DNA of 64,000 nt from Cladopsammia gracilis (lineage: Eukaryota > Cnidaria > Anthozoa > Scleractinia > Dendrophylliidae): assembly GCA_022457155.1 (NCBI GenBank), contig JAJGOT010000745.1:186001-250000 (forward strand), written 5' to 3'. The notes beneath the pieces were generated by a model. That model searched no databases. It worked only from the letters and a program-made list of their open reading frames with translations, and had not been told where the DNA came from. A program made the translations under genes and the position numbers. Positions 20,975-32,510 of this stretch are shown here, piece after piece. Each line of letters begins with the position of its first letter. Position 1 is the first letter of the stretch.

Positions 20975-22000
20975 ACGTGCGCCTGGTCGATCGCGGGCCC
21001 CGTCCCTCCCCCGCCTGGAATAATAAAAATATAACTGTTCAGTTCAAAAGCTCTCACTCTGCGAAAAACACCTGTTTCTTAAAGGAATTGTTTACAGTCG
21101 GTGACCTCCTTTCTGACGCGGGAGTCTTCCCAAAGATTGAAAACATGTTAAATGCAAATCTTTCTCCAGTAGAGCGCTTTAAATTAATGAGTATTGTCAG
21201 AAGCTCATAACAGAGAAGCGATTAACTCGTTTCGGATGCTGGGGATTTTTAGAAAACGCGGGGAGCCAATCAGAATTTACTTCCTAATATGGAGTTCTAA
21301 AAGAAGCCTACTTCTACGCTCCCACAACACTTACTTGCGCATGTTGAATTGCGAGAAAACCTTGTATCTTGTTTCATACAAGCTGCTACGCTACAAAGGT
21401 CAATAATTGCACTTTGCCGTTCTGAGACTCGATCAAAATGTCAACTTTATACTATTCAAACGGCCATTGACTCCCTTTGGAGAAAAGAAGGCCGATTATG
21501 CCGAACTGGAGGAAGCAGAGAAAAGGAGAAATTCTACGCACCGTAGAAAAACATTTATACCGGCAGAGCGAAAAAAATCCCATTTAGATTGCTTGCCGTC
21601 TCAGGTTTAACTTCATACTCCACAGCGATTTGTGTCAACAGCAACATACCAGCAATCAAAATCAGTTAATGAATGAAATACGGTGAAATGATAAAAACAC
21701 AGAGTTCAAAACTTTAGGACACCTGCATCAAAGAAAGATGAAAATGAAATAAAGATGCACACAACATGTAGGGTTCTCCAAATCACTTTTATTTAAAAAC
21801 AAATACGTGATAAGCTTCTGGTATTGTTGATGCCATTCCTTGTGAACGGAGACAGATCATTATACAGGAGAACAAAACGATCCAATTGCCTAAAAACGCT
21901 TATTTTTATTAGAAAATAGTTATTATAGCTGTTTAGATTCCATATGGTTAATTTTACAGTAAGCTGGCAGAAAAAAAGCTGTTCTTTCTTGCCAGCCAAC
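20975..22000. other. Intergenic sequence, no supported gene
   Basis: Open frames at 20977-21210, 21194-21406 and 21407-21610 on the plus strand have no recognised domains and no paralogs in the window. Nothing further can be supported. Confidence 0.4.
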
Positions 22001-22009
22001 CCTTGTTCC

Positions 22010-22222
22010 GCAAAAAAACGGCAAACTGATCCTTACGGCAGAAAAACAGAAGCAAAAACAGAAGCAGAAGCAAATAAAATAAAATAAAAGTGGAATATAA
22101 TAGTGCCCAATATTGCAAAGCGAAATATTAGGCACTATTATATTCCACTTTTATTTTATTTTATTTGCTTCTGCTTCTGCTTCTGTTTTTCTGCCGTAAG
22201 GATCAGTTTGCCGTTTTTTTGC
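22010..22222. repeat. 213-bp near-perfect palindrome
   Basis: Left arm from GCAAAAAAACGGCAAACTGA, right arm ending TCAGTTTGCCGTTTTTTTGC, pairing over about 95 bp each with one short length difference in a GAAGCAAAAACAGAAGCAG tract. The centre near 22113 is a loop of fewer than 20 bases. As RNA it would be a very long perfect hairpin. Confidence 0.9.
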
Positions 22223-22330
22223 TTACTTCAAGTATTAATACTGATCTAGGTCTGGAAACCAGATCCGGCCATTCTCATCGGTTTGTTGCAGTGATCGTGC
22301 ATTCCATGTTTCTTGTCCAGCCAGCCAGCC

Positions 22331-22490
22331 CAGGGCCGTAGCCAGTAAGAGGCAAACCGAGGCACTTGCCTCAGTAATGATCCCAGTGTTTTGTTTAAAC
22401 GTAGTCATCATAAAGACCCTAAATAGCTAGGCGGGGGATTTAACCATGGATATTGCCTCAGTCCTTATTTTTTTTCTGGCTACGGCCCTG
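22331..22490. mobile_element. 160-bp MITE (CAGGGCCGTAGCCAG ends)
   Basis: Ends CAGGGCCGTAGCCAG and CTGGCTACGGCCCTG are exact inverted copies. It sits inside a (CCAG)n-rich stretch (22315-22580), so the target duplication cannot be read with certainty. Interior has GCCTCAG repeated in both orientations. Confidence 0.85.
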
Positions 22491-22904
22491 CAGCCAGCCA
22501 GCTTTTCAGCTGACTAATTTTTCCAACCAGCTAGCTGACTCGTATAATCAACCATCCATCCAGCCAGCCAGCCAGCCAAGGAACTCTGTCGCGTAGTCCG
22601 AAATGGGTGTCATGCCTGAAATAAAATGGAAAGGTCGCGATGAAGTTAGTAAGGTTACAAAAACTGCACGGCTTTCATGAGGTATACACTCGTCTGATTT
22701 ACGTATACAGGGGCTTGCGCTGCCCATAATTAATAATAAATTGACACGCGTAAAAAATTGAATGTGCCTTGTAGACGAAAGTTAAATTTAACTCCTGGCT
22801 TTAGAGCGCGAGGGCTTAGCGGCTCCTCCTGCTCCAAACCAGCAGGCAGCAGATTACGAGCTTATTTTGAAATTGATCTTTTAATATCACATTTTTCAAA
22901 TTTC

Positions 22905-23035
22905 TCCTAGTCAGGCGGGACAAAATCCACTGTTTGCCCCCAGCCAGGCAGGTTGAAATACTGTTTCTCCCAGCGAGGCGGGTTAATACACTGTCCCAAG
23001 TTCCCAGCCAGGCGGGTTGAATAACATTTTCTCCC
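22905..23035. repeat. Degenerate 30-bp tandem repeat
   Basis: Three to four copies of a unit like CCCAGCCAGGCGGGTTGAATA followed by CACTGTTT. Confidence 0.75.
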
Positions 23036-23750
23036 AGCTAGCTTTGATGAGCATGAAAGACAGCTTTTCTGTGGAACAACTCCTTTTTGTCCCCCTGATT
23101 AGACAAAGTTCACAGCATCGTCCTTCACACATCCGGGACACAATCTATTTAAGGTGGTTCAATAAAGGTTTCTGGAGACCATACCAACATTTTTCAATCG
23201 GCTTTTAAGCGGCCTTCTCCAAGTCAGATCAACATGAAATTTTCACCACTAACTGGTTTTGAATTGAAGTTTGGCAAGATATATTTTCTGGTAAAATCGA
23301 TATTACCATGACGACGATAAACAAGAAACTTAGAAATCAGTAAAAGTGAAATTTAGCGCGTTTAAGATTTCGCATTGAAAATCCCACATAGGCATCTTAA
23401 AATATGGTATATGGCATATATATTTTGCAAGAATACAAAAAATTCTGTATATTTGAATTAAAATAAATCGCAATAACATTTCAAACCTTACTATTTGTGT
23501 ACTGGTATTAAATTGATTGAGAGATTAACACTGGTTTTGTGAAATTACTTAATGATAATGTCAAAAAGTAGCTTGATGTTATGTTTGTAAACCTTGAAAG
23601 TTTAATTTTGTTTACTTTCTCTTTTGCGATATTGAGAACTACCTTTTTTTCTAACATCATCATGTGCAATTTTTGGGTAATTTTCGATTTTAATGGATTT
23701 TGCAAAAATCTGAGAAACGGCTCGATGGATTTTTTTAAAACATTCACTGT
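23036..23750. other. Intergenic, no supported gene
   Basis: Short open frames only. A 'taaggtggttcaataaaggtt' word at 23150 resembles 'taaggtggttctgaacc' at 45450 and may be a repeat end. Confidence 0.4.
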
Positions 23751-24649
23751 GCATGATAGGCCTACTCTGGGACCTTAAGTCGCCGTAACTTTAGGCGACT
23801 TTAAGCGATTTAAGGCGATTTAAGGCGACTTAAGGAAAAATTAGTTTAAAATATTGGCGACTTAAGGCGACTTTAGGCGACTTAAGGCGATTTAAGGCGA
23901 CTTAAGGCGATTTAAGGCGACTTAAGGCAACTTAAGGCGACAGGGTGACTGAAGGCAACTTCAGGCAACATAAAAGTGTTTCTAAAAAGTGATGAAACAA
24001 AAGTTATTGACAGTCTCTTCATCACTATACCTAAATACAAAGCCACTGGAGAGAAATATGAGACAGGATTCAAGCCAGGTCCGATTGAGTCAGGACTTAA
24101 GTCAGTTTGTGACCAAGGACTCCAGTTCAGGTTAGACATAGAGTTAGGGTTAGGGCTACAGCTTGAGTCCTGACATGAATCCTGGCATTCATGATAGTTT
24201 GTCTCATATTTCAATAAACAAAATTATCACAATCAGTTCACTTGGTCTCAGATAGACTTAAGTGACCGTAAATCTCCAGTTTCCAGATTTTAAAGCCCCT
24301 TTTAGCTATACTGAGATTCAAATTATTACAATAACAACAACAACATTATATAAATAATATGAATGCTAAATTGTATTATGAACATTAATTAGCCAAACAA
24401 GAGGCAGGAACAATATTACTTATCTAGAATGAGAAAAAATTCAGTTAGCTGCTTCAATGTTTTTAAGATATTGCAATAAAAACAATAATCATATACACTG
24501 CCAAACAAAATCTTGGGAAAAAAATCCAACTTTTTCACTTAAAAATGGATACCTGATCTGAATCAAACTAACATACATTTTCCTTGACTTATTTATACAA
24601 CAATGTAATTGAAAAGCACTTCTCGATTTCACACATTACATAAATTTGG

Positions 24650-24976
24650 TTAATTTATCTGCCACTGTTGTGGCAGTTGCACAGTCAATTTTGGCTCGAA
24701 AGCTTGACAAACGACATCCAAAACTGTTTGATCAGGCACCCAGCCAATTTGTTGTTCTCCTGCCTTAGTCCAATAGAATATTCCAATATCATATTTGGTA
24801 CCGTAAGCGAGGGTCTTTCTCAATAGCGCATCTTTCCCATTTTCTCCAACTATTTGTCCGGCTCCTGAAAACTTGGATGTTCCACTGACAGGGAACCGAA
24901 CCCTCGTAGGAGACTTTCTAGCAGGGTTGATTAGTTCTGCTTCCAGGCCCGAAATACTCTCACACTTTTCCACCTG
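24650..24976 (-). CDS. Unidentified exon-like open frame inside the 3-kb element
   Basis: 107 codons after a plausible acceptor (TTGCCAG before GTGGAAAAG). The reading includes KSPTRVRFPVSG and YDIGIFYWTKAGEQQIGWV, with ordinary amino-acid composition and no repeats. Upstream on the same strand are an ATGGCGGACGCC start at 25153 with a GAGGTAAT donor-like site, though TGA precedes it in frame, and an open frame from 25543 to 25322. It may be a captured host exon or part of the element's own gene. I do not recognise the family. Confidence 0.3.
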   Translation of the reverse strand, partial: QVEKCESISGLEAELINPARKSPTRVRFPVSGTSKFSGAGQIVGENGKDALLRKTLAYGTKYDIGIFYWTKAGEQQIGWVPDQTVLDVVCQAFEPKLTVQLPQQWQIN

Positions 24977-26329
24977 GCAACATTTTAATTTAATCTGTCA
25001 AAACAAAACTAAATAGTGTTACTGATGAGGCTGTTGGCAGATTTACCGGTGTAGAAGTTAATTATTACCTCAAAAATTTCCAGAAAATAATGGATCACAA
25101 ATGAATGCACAGCAAACGACAGAGTTGACAATATTTACATTGGCGTCCGCCATTTTGATTCTCCCAGAATTCCCTCTGATGGTTTCCATGCTACGCGCGT
25201 TTCTTTTCCTCCCGCGCTCGCTTAACCAATAAATTTCAGAAATTTACATCTACCTTACCTTGAATTGAGTTGTCGGAATTAGTTTTCTTTTCGAAATACA
25301 AGCAGGAAGCCTAGTCAATGGCTACAAGAACGATTTCAAAAATTCCAGGCCAGTTTGATTGACATGAGTGCGCGCGCGCCCGCGCGCGTGGGCATCCATG
25401 TTCCAAAAAGAAGTCACGTGGTCAAAACATGTGGCGGGTGAGGCAAATTTTTCTGCTGGAAGCAGCTGCAAATCCTTTGCACATTCCTGCTTAATGGTTG
25501 ATAACAAGAAATCCTTTTGACCTTTGTGACAGAGAGCCATCATAGTAACATAATCAACGCAAATTTTGCAATCTTGAGCGTATAGGTTGATTTAAATTCT
25601 TTGCTTCATCAAACTGTCAAGAAGATGACATATACAAGTACAGTTGTAAAGAAGTTTCAAGTTTTCAAATGTTCAGTTACGATTGGTTGTAAATAGAATA
25701 ATGTTGGATGGCTAGAACGCAGCTTAGAGGATGTATGCGGGAGAAATGACCCATTTTTGGTTGCTCTTTCACGTTGGGTAAGTAAGCTTAAAAGTTAAGT
25801 ACATTTGTATACAGTTACATTGCTTTTGGTTAAGCTTATGATCTTTTCAAGCTTACTTGCTCAATGTAAAAGTGATAAGTAATAATTGGGCTTAACCCCA
25901 AAATACTTTTCATATTATTGTGATCTTAGTGATCCAAAACAGCTCTCACTGTTGTTATAATACCCTGAAGGTGAAGGAATGCCTGCACCATTACAGTATA
26001 TCAGTATTGACTGCTGATCAGCAGTGTTTCTTTTTTATGATGTTGCTCATATTAAATGTTGATTATAATATAAGTCACAACTTCATCCTTTCAGCAACAC
26101 TTTGTCCATGAAATATAAGTAAACCTATAGAAATAGCTGTCAATGTTTTGAAGATGAATGAGTGTACCCTCCTTGGGGATGGACCATTTTATTTTTAGGG
26201 GTGGGGGGTTGGGCATTTTGTTTTAGCAAGCATGAATTTTTTTACCATCTTGAAGCTGTGCAAGAATTTTTTTTGTGATTTTTCCATACTTTTCTATATT
26301 TTATCTGTGCATGAATTTTTTTCTTGGTA

Positions 26330-26390
26330 TTTGCCCCCCCCCCCCCCCAAAAAAAAAAAAAAAAATAAATAAATAAAATAAAATAAAATG
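26330..26390. repeat. C-run/A-run low-complexity tract
   Basis: About 14 C, then 17 A and TAAA/TAAAA repeats. The flanking GGACCATTTTATTTTTAG at 26181 and TAAAATGGTCCATCC at 26387 form an inverted pair, so this may be a small nested element of about 220 bp (26177-26400). Confidence 0.6.
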
Positions 26391-27031
26391 GTCCATCCTT
26401 TATAGGGTTCAGCAAATATAATTGAAGCAACTAGGGCATGGTGCATGACTATTGAAGCATGGTGTTGTACTGCATGGGGCCATACCATTGCAGTATATAA
26501 TCATATATGGGAAATAAAAAAGAGATTTGGGGCAATAAAATTATTATATATTCAAGAAATAGTAAAAGTGAAACCTTTTAGGGCAATTTTAAGGTGTGCA
26601 GGCCTTTTTTAAGCCAGGCGACCTTAAGCGACAAAGGGCGACTTAAGGCGACTTTATGCGACTTAAGGCGACTTTAGGCGACTTAAGGCGACTTTAGGCG
26701 ACTTAAGGCGACTTAAGGTCCCAGAGTAGGCCTCATGATTAACGATGTGCAAACTATTATCTGAAAGTTTCATTGGCATTGATTCAGTGGAACGCCTTTA
26801 AATTTAAAGATGAAGACGACATACGAACCGTCCGAAAAAATGGCGTTACAAATTTTCATTTTTAAGTTATTCTGAGCAGCAGTTTTGTTTATTTGTTTGA
26901 CTCTTCATAAAAAAATAATAGAATAAAATTTTTTTATACGTAGTTGTTTCACTTCCACCAATTAACTGATTCTCAAGTTAGGAAAAGGTAAATGTACATT
27001 TCGCGAGAGTAGGACGTTAACATGCAAAAGA

Positions 27032-27937
27032 TTGTGTCAAGATCCAATCGATGATTTCAAAAAATCTATGGCTATTCCCCTTCTTGATTCCCTGATTATT
27101 CAAATGCAAGACCTTTTTTCTGACGAAGATCGCCACGCCTCCCACCTGCTTTATCTAGTACCATCAGTCATAGTCAATAACACCCTGGAGCTATCTGATG
27201 AAACAGAAGGCATGTTGTACTGGGAGAAAGACCTTCCATTTTCGAAATCCCTTGGGAATGAGCTGCGAAGATGGAAAACTATGTGGCAGTCAGCAGAGAA
27301 GGAACTTCCAAGCAATCTTCTACTAGCACTTGGTGCGTGTGACGAGAATGCTTTTCCAAACATCCATCGTCATCTCCTCATTGCATACACAGTAGTGCTG
27401 AAGCTGAGCGGTCCTTTTCGCCTATGAAACAGATAAAGACCTGCTCCTGCAGATCAACCGGATGTTTGAAGAGCGCTTCTCAGATCTCGCTGTTATTGCT
27501 TTGCATTACTCTGAGAAATTCGAGCAGAAGAGATATACGAGGGCTTTAATTTTGTAAAAGCTCATCCAAGAAGACTCTTAGGCTACATTGTTCGATTTAC
27601 GAGGTAATAGAAAAACGACAAAATACTATCGTTGTTTCTGCTGTCTCTTTTAATTTTGCATTATTATTAGTTTTAGTTTTCTGGTTGAGAAAAAAGGTAA
27701 ACTCCAGATTTTATATCATGCCTTCACAAACCCTTTTCGAGTCTCAGGAGTGCTGGAAATGGCGTTTTAGAGGGTAAAATCGGAAAAATTTTCCGTGAGG
27801 GCATGACCCCGGATCCCCTAGAAGCTCGCGCCTGTGGCGCTCGCAATCCATGCCGATGCCGTCGAAAGTTATTAAAGGTGTACAACCCCCCCCCCCCCCC
27901 CCCCCCCCTTTCAGGAATTCCTGGATCCGCCCCTGGT
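27032..27937 (+). pseudogene. hAT-superfamily transposase C-terminal remnant with right end
   Basis: Open frame to 27427 with 'FPNIHRHLLIAYTV', then in the next frame AEAERSFSPMKQIKT, then in the third RFSDLAVIALHYSEKF. This is the order of the hAT dimerisation region (a leucine-rich stretch followed by ERSFS and a region ending in -LALLHI). Two frameshifts within 130 bp break it. Downstream, after a C-run at 27888-27908, lies CCTGGATCCGCCCCTG (27922-27937), which read inverted is a CAGGGGCGGATCCAGG transposon end. The N-terminal BED/MYM part is not seen. The right end alone recurs at 59365-59385 in block D. Confidence 0.7.
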
Positions 27938-28500
27938 ATGGTACACCTGAGAAAAACTATTTATCTATTGGAGCTTGGTGAAAATGAAAATAAATTCATA
28001 TGAACTGCGGTAGAAAGGATTTAAGAGGATATGATCATCGCAGTTATACAGCAAATGAAGATGTTGCAACAAGAGCTTGGAAAAAAAATTCAGGCCTCGA
28101 CGTCGATGTCGGAAAATATTTTCAAGGCTCTTATTACTCCTTCAGTTGCCGTATAACTGCGATGACCACATTCCCTTTAATTATTACAGATTTTATTTCA
28201 TTTTATTGGGTTTTTCTCGCAATCTCTTTCTCACAGTGCATGACCGGCCAAAAGAACGTTTAGGACTGGATCGAGGTATGAGAGAAACTTAGGGGAATGG
28301 CGGCATTTTCTGGTTTGTTAGCTTGGTGTTGTATGAAAATGGGAAATCACCTGTTGTACAGTGTATGTTTGAAGGTTCAGCTGAAGGTTTGCCAATAAAA
28401 GCGTCAAAAGAGAATGTTATTATATCCACGCTCTGTTGCGCTTGGCGTCGGTTGCATGCATGTTTTCCTCAGCTTGATCTGTATTCTCACGCAGCTTGGC

Positions 28501-28677
28501 TAGCCTGCGTAGCTAGCCATTTTTTTTTTTTTTTTTGTGGCGCGCGCGATGCAGAATTTGCGAGATGCGAAGCCACGAGAGAAGAAAGAATAATTCTCCT
28601 CTCCATTCCCCTTGCGACTTCGTCGCTCGCAAATTCAGCATCGCGCGCGCCAATAAAACCGCCAGCTACGCAGGCTT
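28501..28677. mobile_element. MITE family 1, block C
   Basis: TAGCCTGCGTAGCTAGCC on the left, GCCAGCTACGCAGGCTT on the right. The right flank ACGCTTGGG resembles the left flank of other copies, ACGCTTGGC. Interior has the inverted pair GATGCAGAATTTGCGA/TCGCAAATTCAGCATC. Confidence 0.8.
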
Positions 28678-28694
28678 ACGCTTGGGATGTTTCC

Positions 28695-28797
28695 TGACTC
28701 GTCCCCAGTCGTCTCTCAATTAACGAGGGGAGCGCGAGGGGTGATGGGAAGGAAAGAGAGTGTCTCTCCGTTTCCTTTTCTACATTCTTATCACCTC
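28695..28797. mobile_element. MITE family 2, truncated copy in block C
   Basis: Left end TGACTCGTCCCCAGTCGTC followed by the usual AGCGCGAGGGGTGATGGG, but the right half is missing. The same truncation is in block D, so it preceded that duplication. Confidence 0.75.
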
Positions 28798-28989
28798 TCA
28801 CGCTGCTGCCTCAAGGCAGCTTTTTTGCTGACATTGCACGCGCTTCGCTCAAGTCACATTATAAACATCTCAAACAAATTCCCGGGAAAGAGTAGGAAAA
28901 ATCGCCGGTAATCGTACACAGGCGTCTTGATAGCGCGCTTAAAATCACAGGGACGAGAACGAAAAGCCGGAAAACCTCGGACGCACGCA

Positions 28990-29235
28990 TTAAGAGTTCT
29001 AAACTACGTATGCTCACGTGATGAAAAAGTGGGCATGGGTATTATAAAATATGCTATATTTCGGTATATTTAATTTGGAATTTGCTTAGCGGTTTGTGAT
29101 CTTTAATATTTAATGAAAATTGTGCTTGATAAGAAAAATACAATCACAACATAGCAATTTTTACAATCCATAGTCTCACTTTTTCATCACATGAGCATGC
29201 GCTTAGAGCAGTAGCACGGAGTTCTTGATTTCGCA
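28990..29235. repeat. Foldback element with CACGTGATGAAAAAGTG ends
   Basis: GCTCACGTGATGAAAAAGTG on the left and CACTTTTTCATCACATGAGC on the right are inverted copies; the AT-rich interior is non-coding. Second copy in block D at about 60733-60978. Confidence 0.75.
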
Positions 29236-29469
29236 CATTTCTTATTCAAATTTTGTCTTTTAGGTCCGGCCATTCGCAACAGAGGGGACTATGCAACAAT
29301 GTTCTTCTTAGCGCAGTTTTAACAACACGATTTAATCGTTTTAAGAGTTTTTATTACAGGATCCTTAGTTTATTGGCCACGCTGTTGCGTACCACCCTCA
29401 CATCACCGTGAAGGACTTGAGGAGGAGGTCCACATCACATGACCTAAAATGCATGACGAAATAAAGAAG

Positions 29470-31303
29470 GCCTGGGAACTGATGAAGGTAGAGTTTATAA
29501 ACTGCTGCTTGACATCGGAGAGAACAGGATTGGCGATCGTTGAACACTGATATCCTCATAACACGGACTTGTTCCTTTGAAGTCAAATAACAATGGAGAA
29601 ACTCCCTAAGGCGTCCATATTTTGTGCAAGCGCTTAGAAGAACGGTTTACTTTGTAGGGCGTAGAATGTAGACTAACAGTCTGTGAATTCCGGACAAACT
29701 TGTTTTTGACTTCGCGGTGGTTTATGATTGGCCTCGCTTTCATTCGAAACTGGGAACGAGGCTGGTTGCACAAGTGAGGAAAGTGGCGATAAAGAATAAC
29801 GCCTTGACTCTCTATTGATGAGTCTTGGAGAACAGAACAAATCTGGTGTTTAATAGCAAACGTCTTCCACACGAGACAGCGATTGAGAAAACAAATCAGG
29901 CGAGGAGGCCATCGTCTCAAAATTACTATTTCACATCTCACCTCCAGAAACTTCTGTATGTCCAAGGTGATTAACAGGCGTCCATTCTTTACAAGTGATT
30001 TGGCGTTCTTGTTAGACCTCTGTTTCATTTGTATCACGGACATGTGACCGTATTGTGTTCGCGTCCTCGTGTTCCACATGTTACAAACGATGTGTTCTTC
30101 ATGTAATTTATCAGTAGATCCAGAGCGGCAGAAGTTCTTCCTTTGTTTCGAGCTAATCTGCTTTCTTCACGGCAATGAGTAGATCTTTGTTAATTATTCA
30201 GGAGTAAATCATTGTATAAATAAGCAGGAGATGGGATCCTTGCGCTATTTTCTATTCTATATTTCTCATTACAGACATCCTTAGTAAACTCAGTGAAAAC
30301 GCTTTCACAGTCTCGTAGAAATTGCGAATCTGAAGATTCAATGTCGCGGACCATTTTATCCGAGTTTGATGCTGGCGCTACATGGTAACCTTACAGAATC
30401 CTCCAGCGCACAAAAGAAATCACTTAGTTTGATATCACAGGTGGCCTCTTCTTTGTCTTCGTATAATTTACTTAAGTTCAAATTGTTTTTCGCTTGCTTA
30501 GTGTGATCTGTATCCACAATATTTTCAACCCGGTACTCATTACTCTTCAGCGTTTTACACTCCGGCTCAGCCTTGTGGTAGAGTTTATTGCGGAAGACGT
30601 CCTCGGATCCTATGGTATAGCGGTAGGCGATGACGATTTTCCCACTGATATTTTTCCACAATCGAGCTCTATGTCAGCCAAGAAAGCGTCCAAATCTTCC
30701 GAGGAAGGAAAATCGATAAACTCTGTGTAATCTTCTTTAATTAAGAATTGAGATAATTGAAATATCACGTCGTTTAAACTCATAATTTGTAATGTCGTCA
30801 CCTCTGACGTCACGTTATCTGACGTCACCTCAGGTGGATGATGGCTGCAACATTTTTCGTAGTACAAGTTTGGCAGAGTTTGTCCATCCTCTTTATTTAC
30901 AGCGTCCATTTCCAAATCAGCTAGAAATGCACTGAGATCCTCTGAAGAAGGCAAGTCATCGTACTCTGTTCATTCGTAACAAGCCGCTTGCAGCTCTTTG
31001 CAGTAGTCAACTTTCTTGAAAACTCGAACCCCTGCTGGAGTCGTGAACAGGTTTGGCAGAGTTTGTTCATCCTCTTTATTTCCAGCGTCCATTTCCAAAT
31101 CAGCTAGAAATGCACTGAGATCCTCTGAAGAAGGCAAGTCATCGTACTCTGTCCATTCGTAAGAAGCCGCTTGCAGCTCTTTGCAGTCGTCAAGTTTAAT
31201 TTCTTGAAAACTCGAACCCCTGCTGGAGTCGTGAACTGAGTTGAAGAAAGCGATTTGCCGTTGATGTCTATTATGTTATGCAATGAAACTTGACTGCTGT
31301 GAT
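29470..31303 (-). pseudogene. DDIAS-like 3' exons, unit 2 (block C)
   Basis: Acceptor TTTTAG is intact before 31303. At 30954-30610 the frame reads through both acidic motifs, PSSEDLSAFLADLEMD and PSSEDLDAFLADIELD, then stops. Just upstream of the first motif the codon TGG of block A is TGA (about 30971), and near the C-terminus a Thr codon of block D is TAG after 'KIWTP' (about 29606). A 183-bp segment (61 codons) containing the first motif is tandemly duplicated (30871-31053 and 31054-31236). With at least two stops and a frameshift it appears inactive. The same C-terminal 'SSPDLFSQSLSR'-type segment can be followed in mixed frames at 29800-30000. Confidence 0.55.
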
Positions 31304-31454
31304 CTAAAATTGAAGAAAAAAAACCAGAAAATCCTTATGCCAAACAGCACCTTCCACATAAAATAATATCATGAATAATGTTTATTTTTGTTGACAATAT
31401 AAAGTAATGGGTGATTAAAAATGAATTTTCGCGACACCCTTTATTTAACAATGT

Positions 31455-31900
31455 TTGTACAGTGGAACCCCGTAAAACCACTGACTAACATACACATGTG
31501 GTTGTAACAACCGGGTGATAAAACATTATGGTAATATTTTTTTACGTCAAACAGTGATCATTGATTGATACCAATCAAAGACAAACATGATAATTATTTA
31601 TAATATGAACCATGGAGTTTGTGATCAAAATATTTCATTCTTTGTTTAATTATTATTTGCTTTTGGCAATTATATTAAATTGGGTGGTTGGTTGAATTAC
31701 CGGGGTTGTCGTATTAACAAGGTGTTTTCAGATCAGAAAACAAGTGCTTTAATATGGACTGACTGACTGACCGCAATAACAAGGTGGTCGTAAGGCTTGT
31801 CTTTGTCTCCAAGCCTTCTAAAACAAACAACAAGCTGCGAGAGGAGTGAGGCGAGGATGAGGCTCGTCCCACTCCTCTCGCGGAACACCTGGCAATGTAC
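31455..31900. mobile_element. Remnant of a 'TACAGTGGAACCCCGT' element
   Basis: Left end at 31459. Related words 'ccggggttgtcgtattaacaagg' (31700) and 'gcaataacaaggtggtcgtaagg' (31772) suggest a partly duplicated, decayed DNA transposon. A hairpin GCGAGAGGAGTG/CACTCCTCTCGC spans 31837-31882. Duplicated in block D at 62453-63325. Confidence 0.5.
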
Positions 31901-32361
31901 CCTATGAGTTACCCTGAAGTCAGTTTTGGATGTACTGTTTGTTAAAACTTTGAAAAATTGAAATTTATATAATTACTAGTAAGTGTCTTTCCTGCGTCAT
32001 TCTATTATCGAGATATTTTTCATTTTAAATGGTATTTTGAATTCTTTTAATAGCTCCAATAGTGATCAGCATCTTATTTCTCCTTACAACATCACTGCAT
32101 AAACAAACGTACAGATCATGAGAATTAAGAAAACGATCAACAAGGGTGAAGTGCCTTACGGATCATTAAATATCTCTTCACAACAAGTTTGATAAGAAAT
32201 GTATGAAGACCGGTAAGAAGAATTTGAATGTTGGTTTTGGGGCTTAAACAAACATCAAAAGCATTTGCCAAGGTGAACAACTTTTTTTCTTTCCATTCTA
32301 AGACGCTCTTAATACGAGAAGTGATATATAAAGTCCTATAAAGGCACTTTTTCAGATACCT

Positions 32362-32510
32362 TTCTTTTTTTTACAATACTAATATTATACCTACATTTAC
32401 ATTTACATTGCGTTACATTACACTGTTTATACTTACACTATTAATACAAACACTATTTACAATACATGTATTCAATACACAACAAACTACAACACACTAC
32501 TTTTTCAGAT
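32362..32510 (-). mobile_element. Short retroposed insertion, absent from block D
   Basis: About 150 bp between two copies of CTTTTTCAGAT; block D has one copy and no insert (63788-63800). It begins with a T-rich run (poly-A tail on the minus strand). The long target duplication and the tail suggest reverse transcription of a small RNA. The interior (repeated TTACATTTACATT-like words) is not recognised. Confidence 0.6.

Larger units (their letters stand above)
23758..26733. mobile_element. 2976-bp inverted-repeat transposon with subterminal GGCGACTTAA arrays
   Basis: Ends AGGCCTACTCTGGGACCTTA and its inverted copy TAAGGTCCCAGAGTAGGCCT, flanked by CATGAT on both sides (23752-23757 and 26734-26739). 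Behind each end is a tandem array of a 10-bp unit GGCGACTTAA or GGCGATTTAA, in opposite orientation (23774-23950 and 26615-26715). No transposase was recognised, so it is non-autonomous or has an unfamiliar gene. Six-base duplications are known for groups such as IS3EU and Dada, from memory; the group is not settled. Confidence 0.8.
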
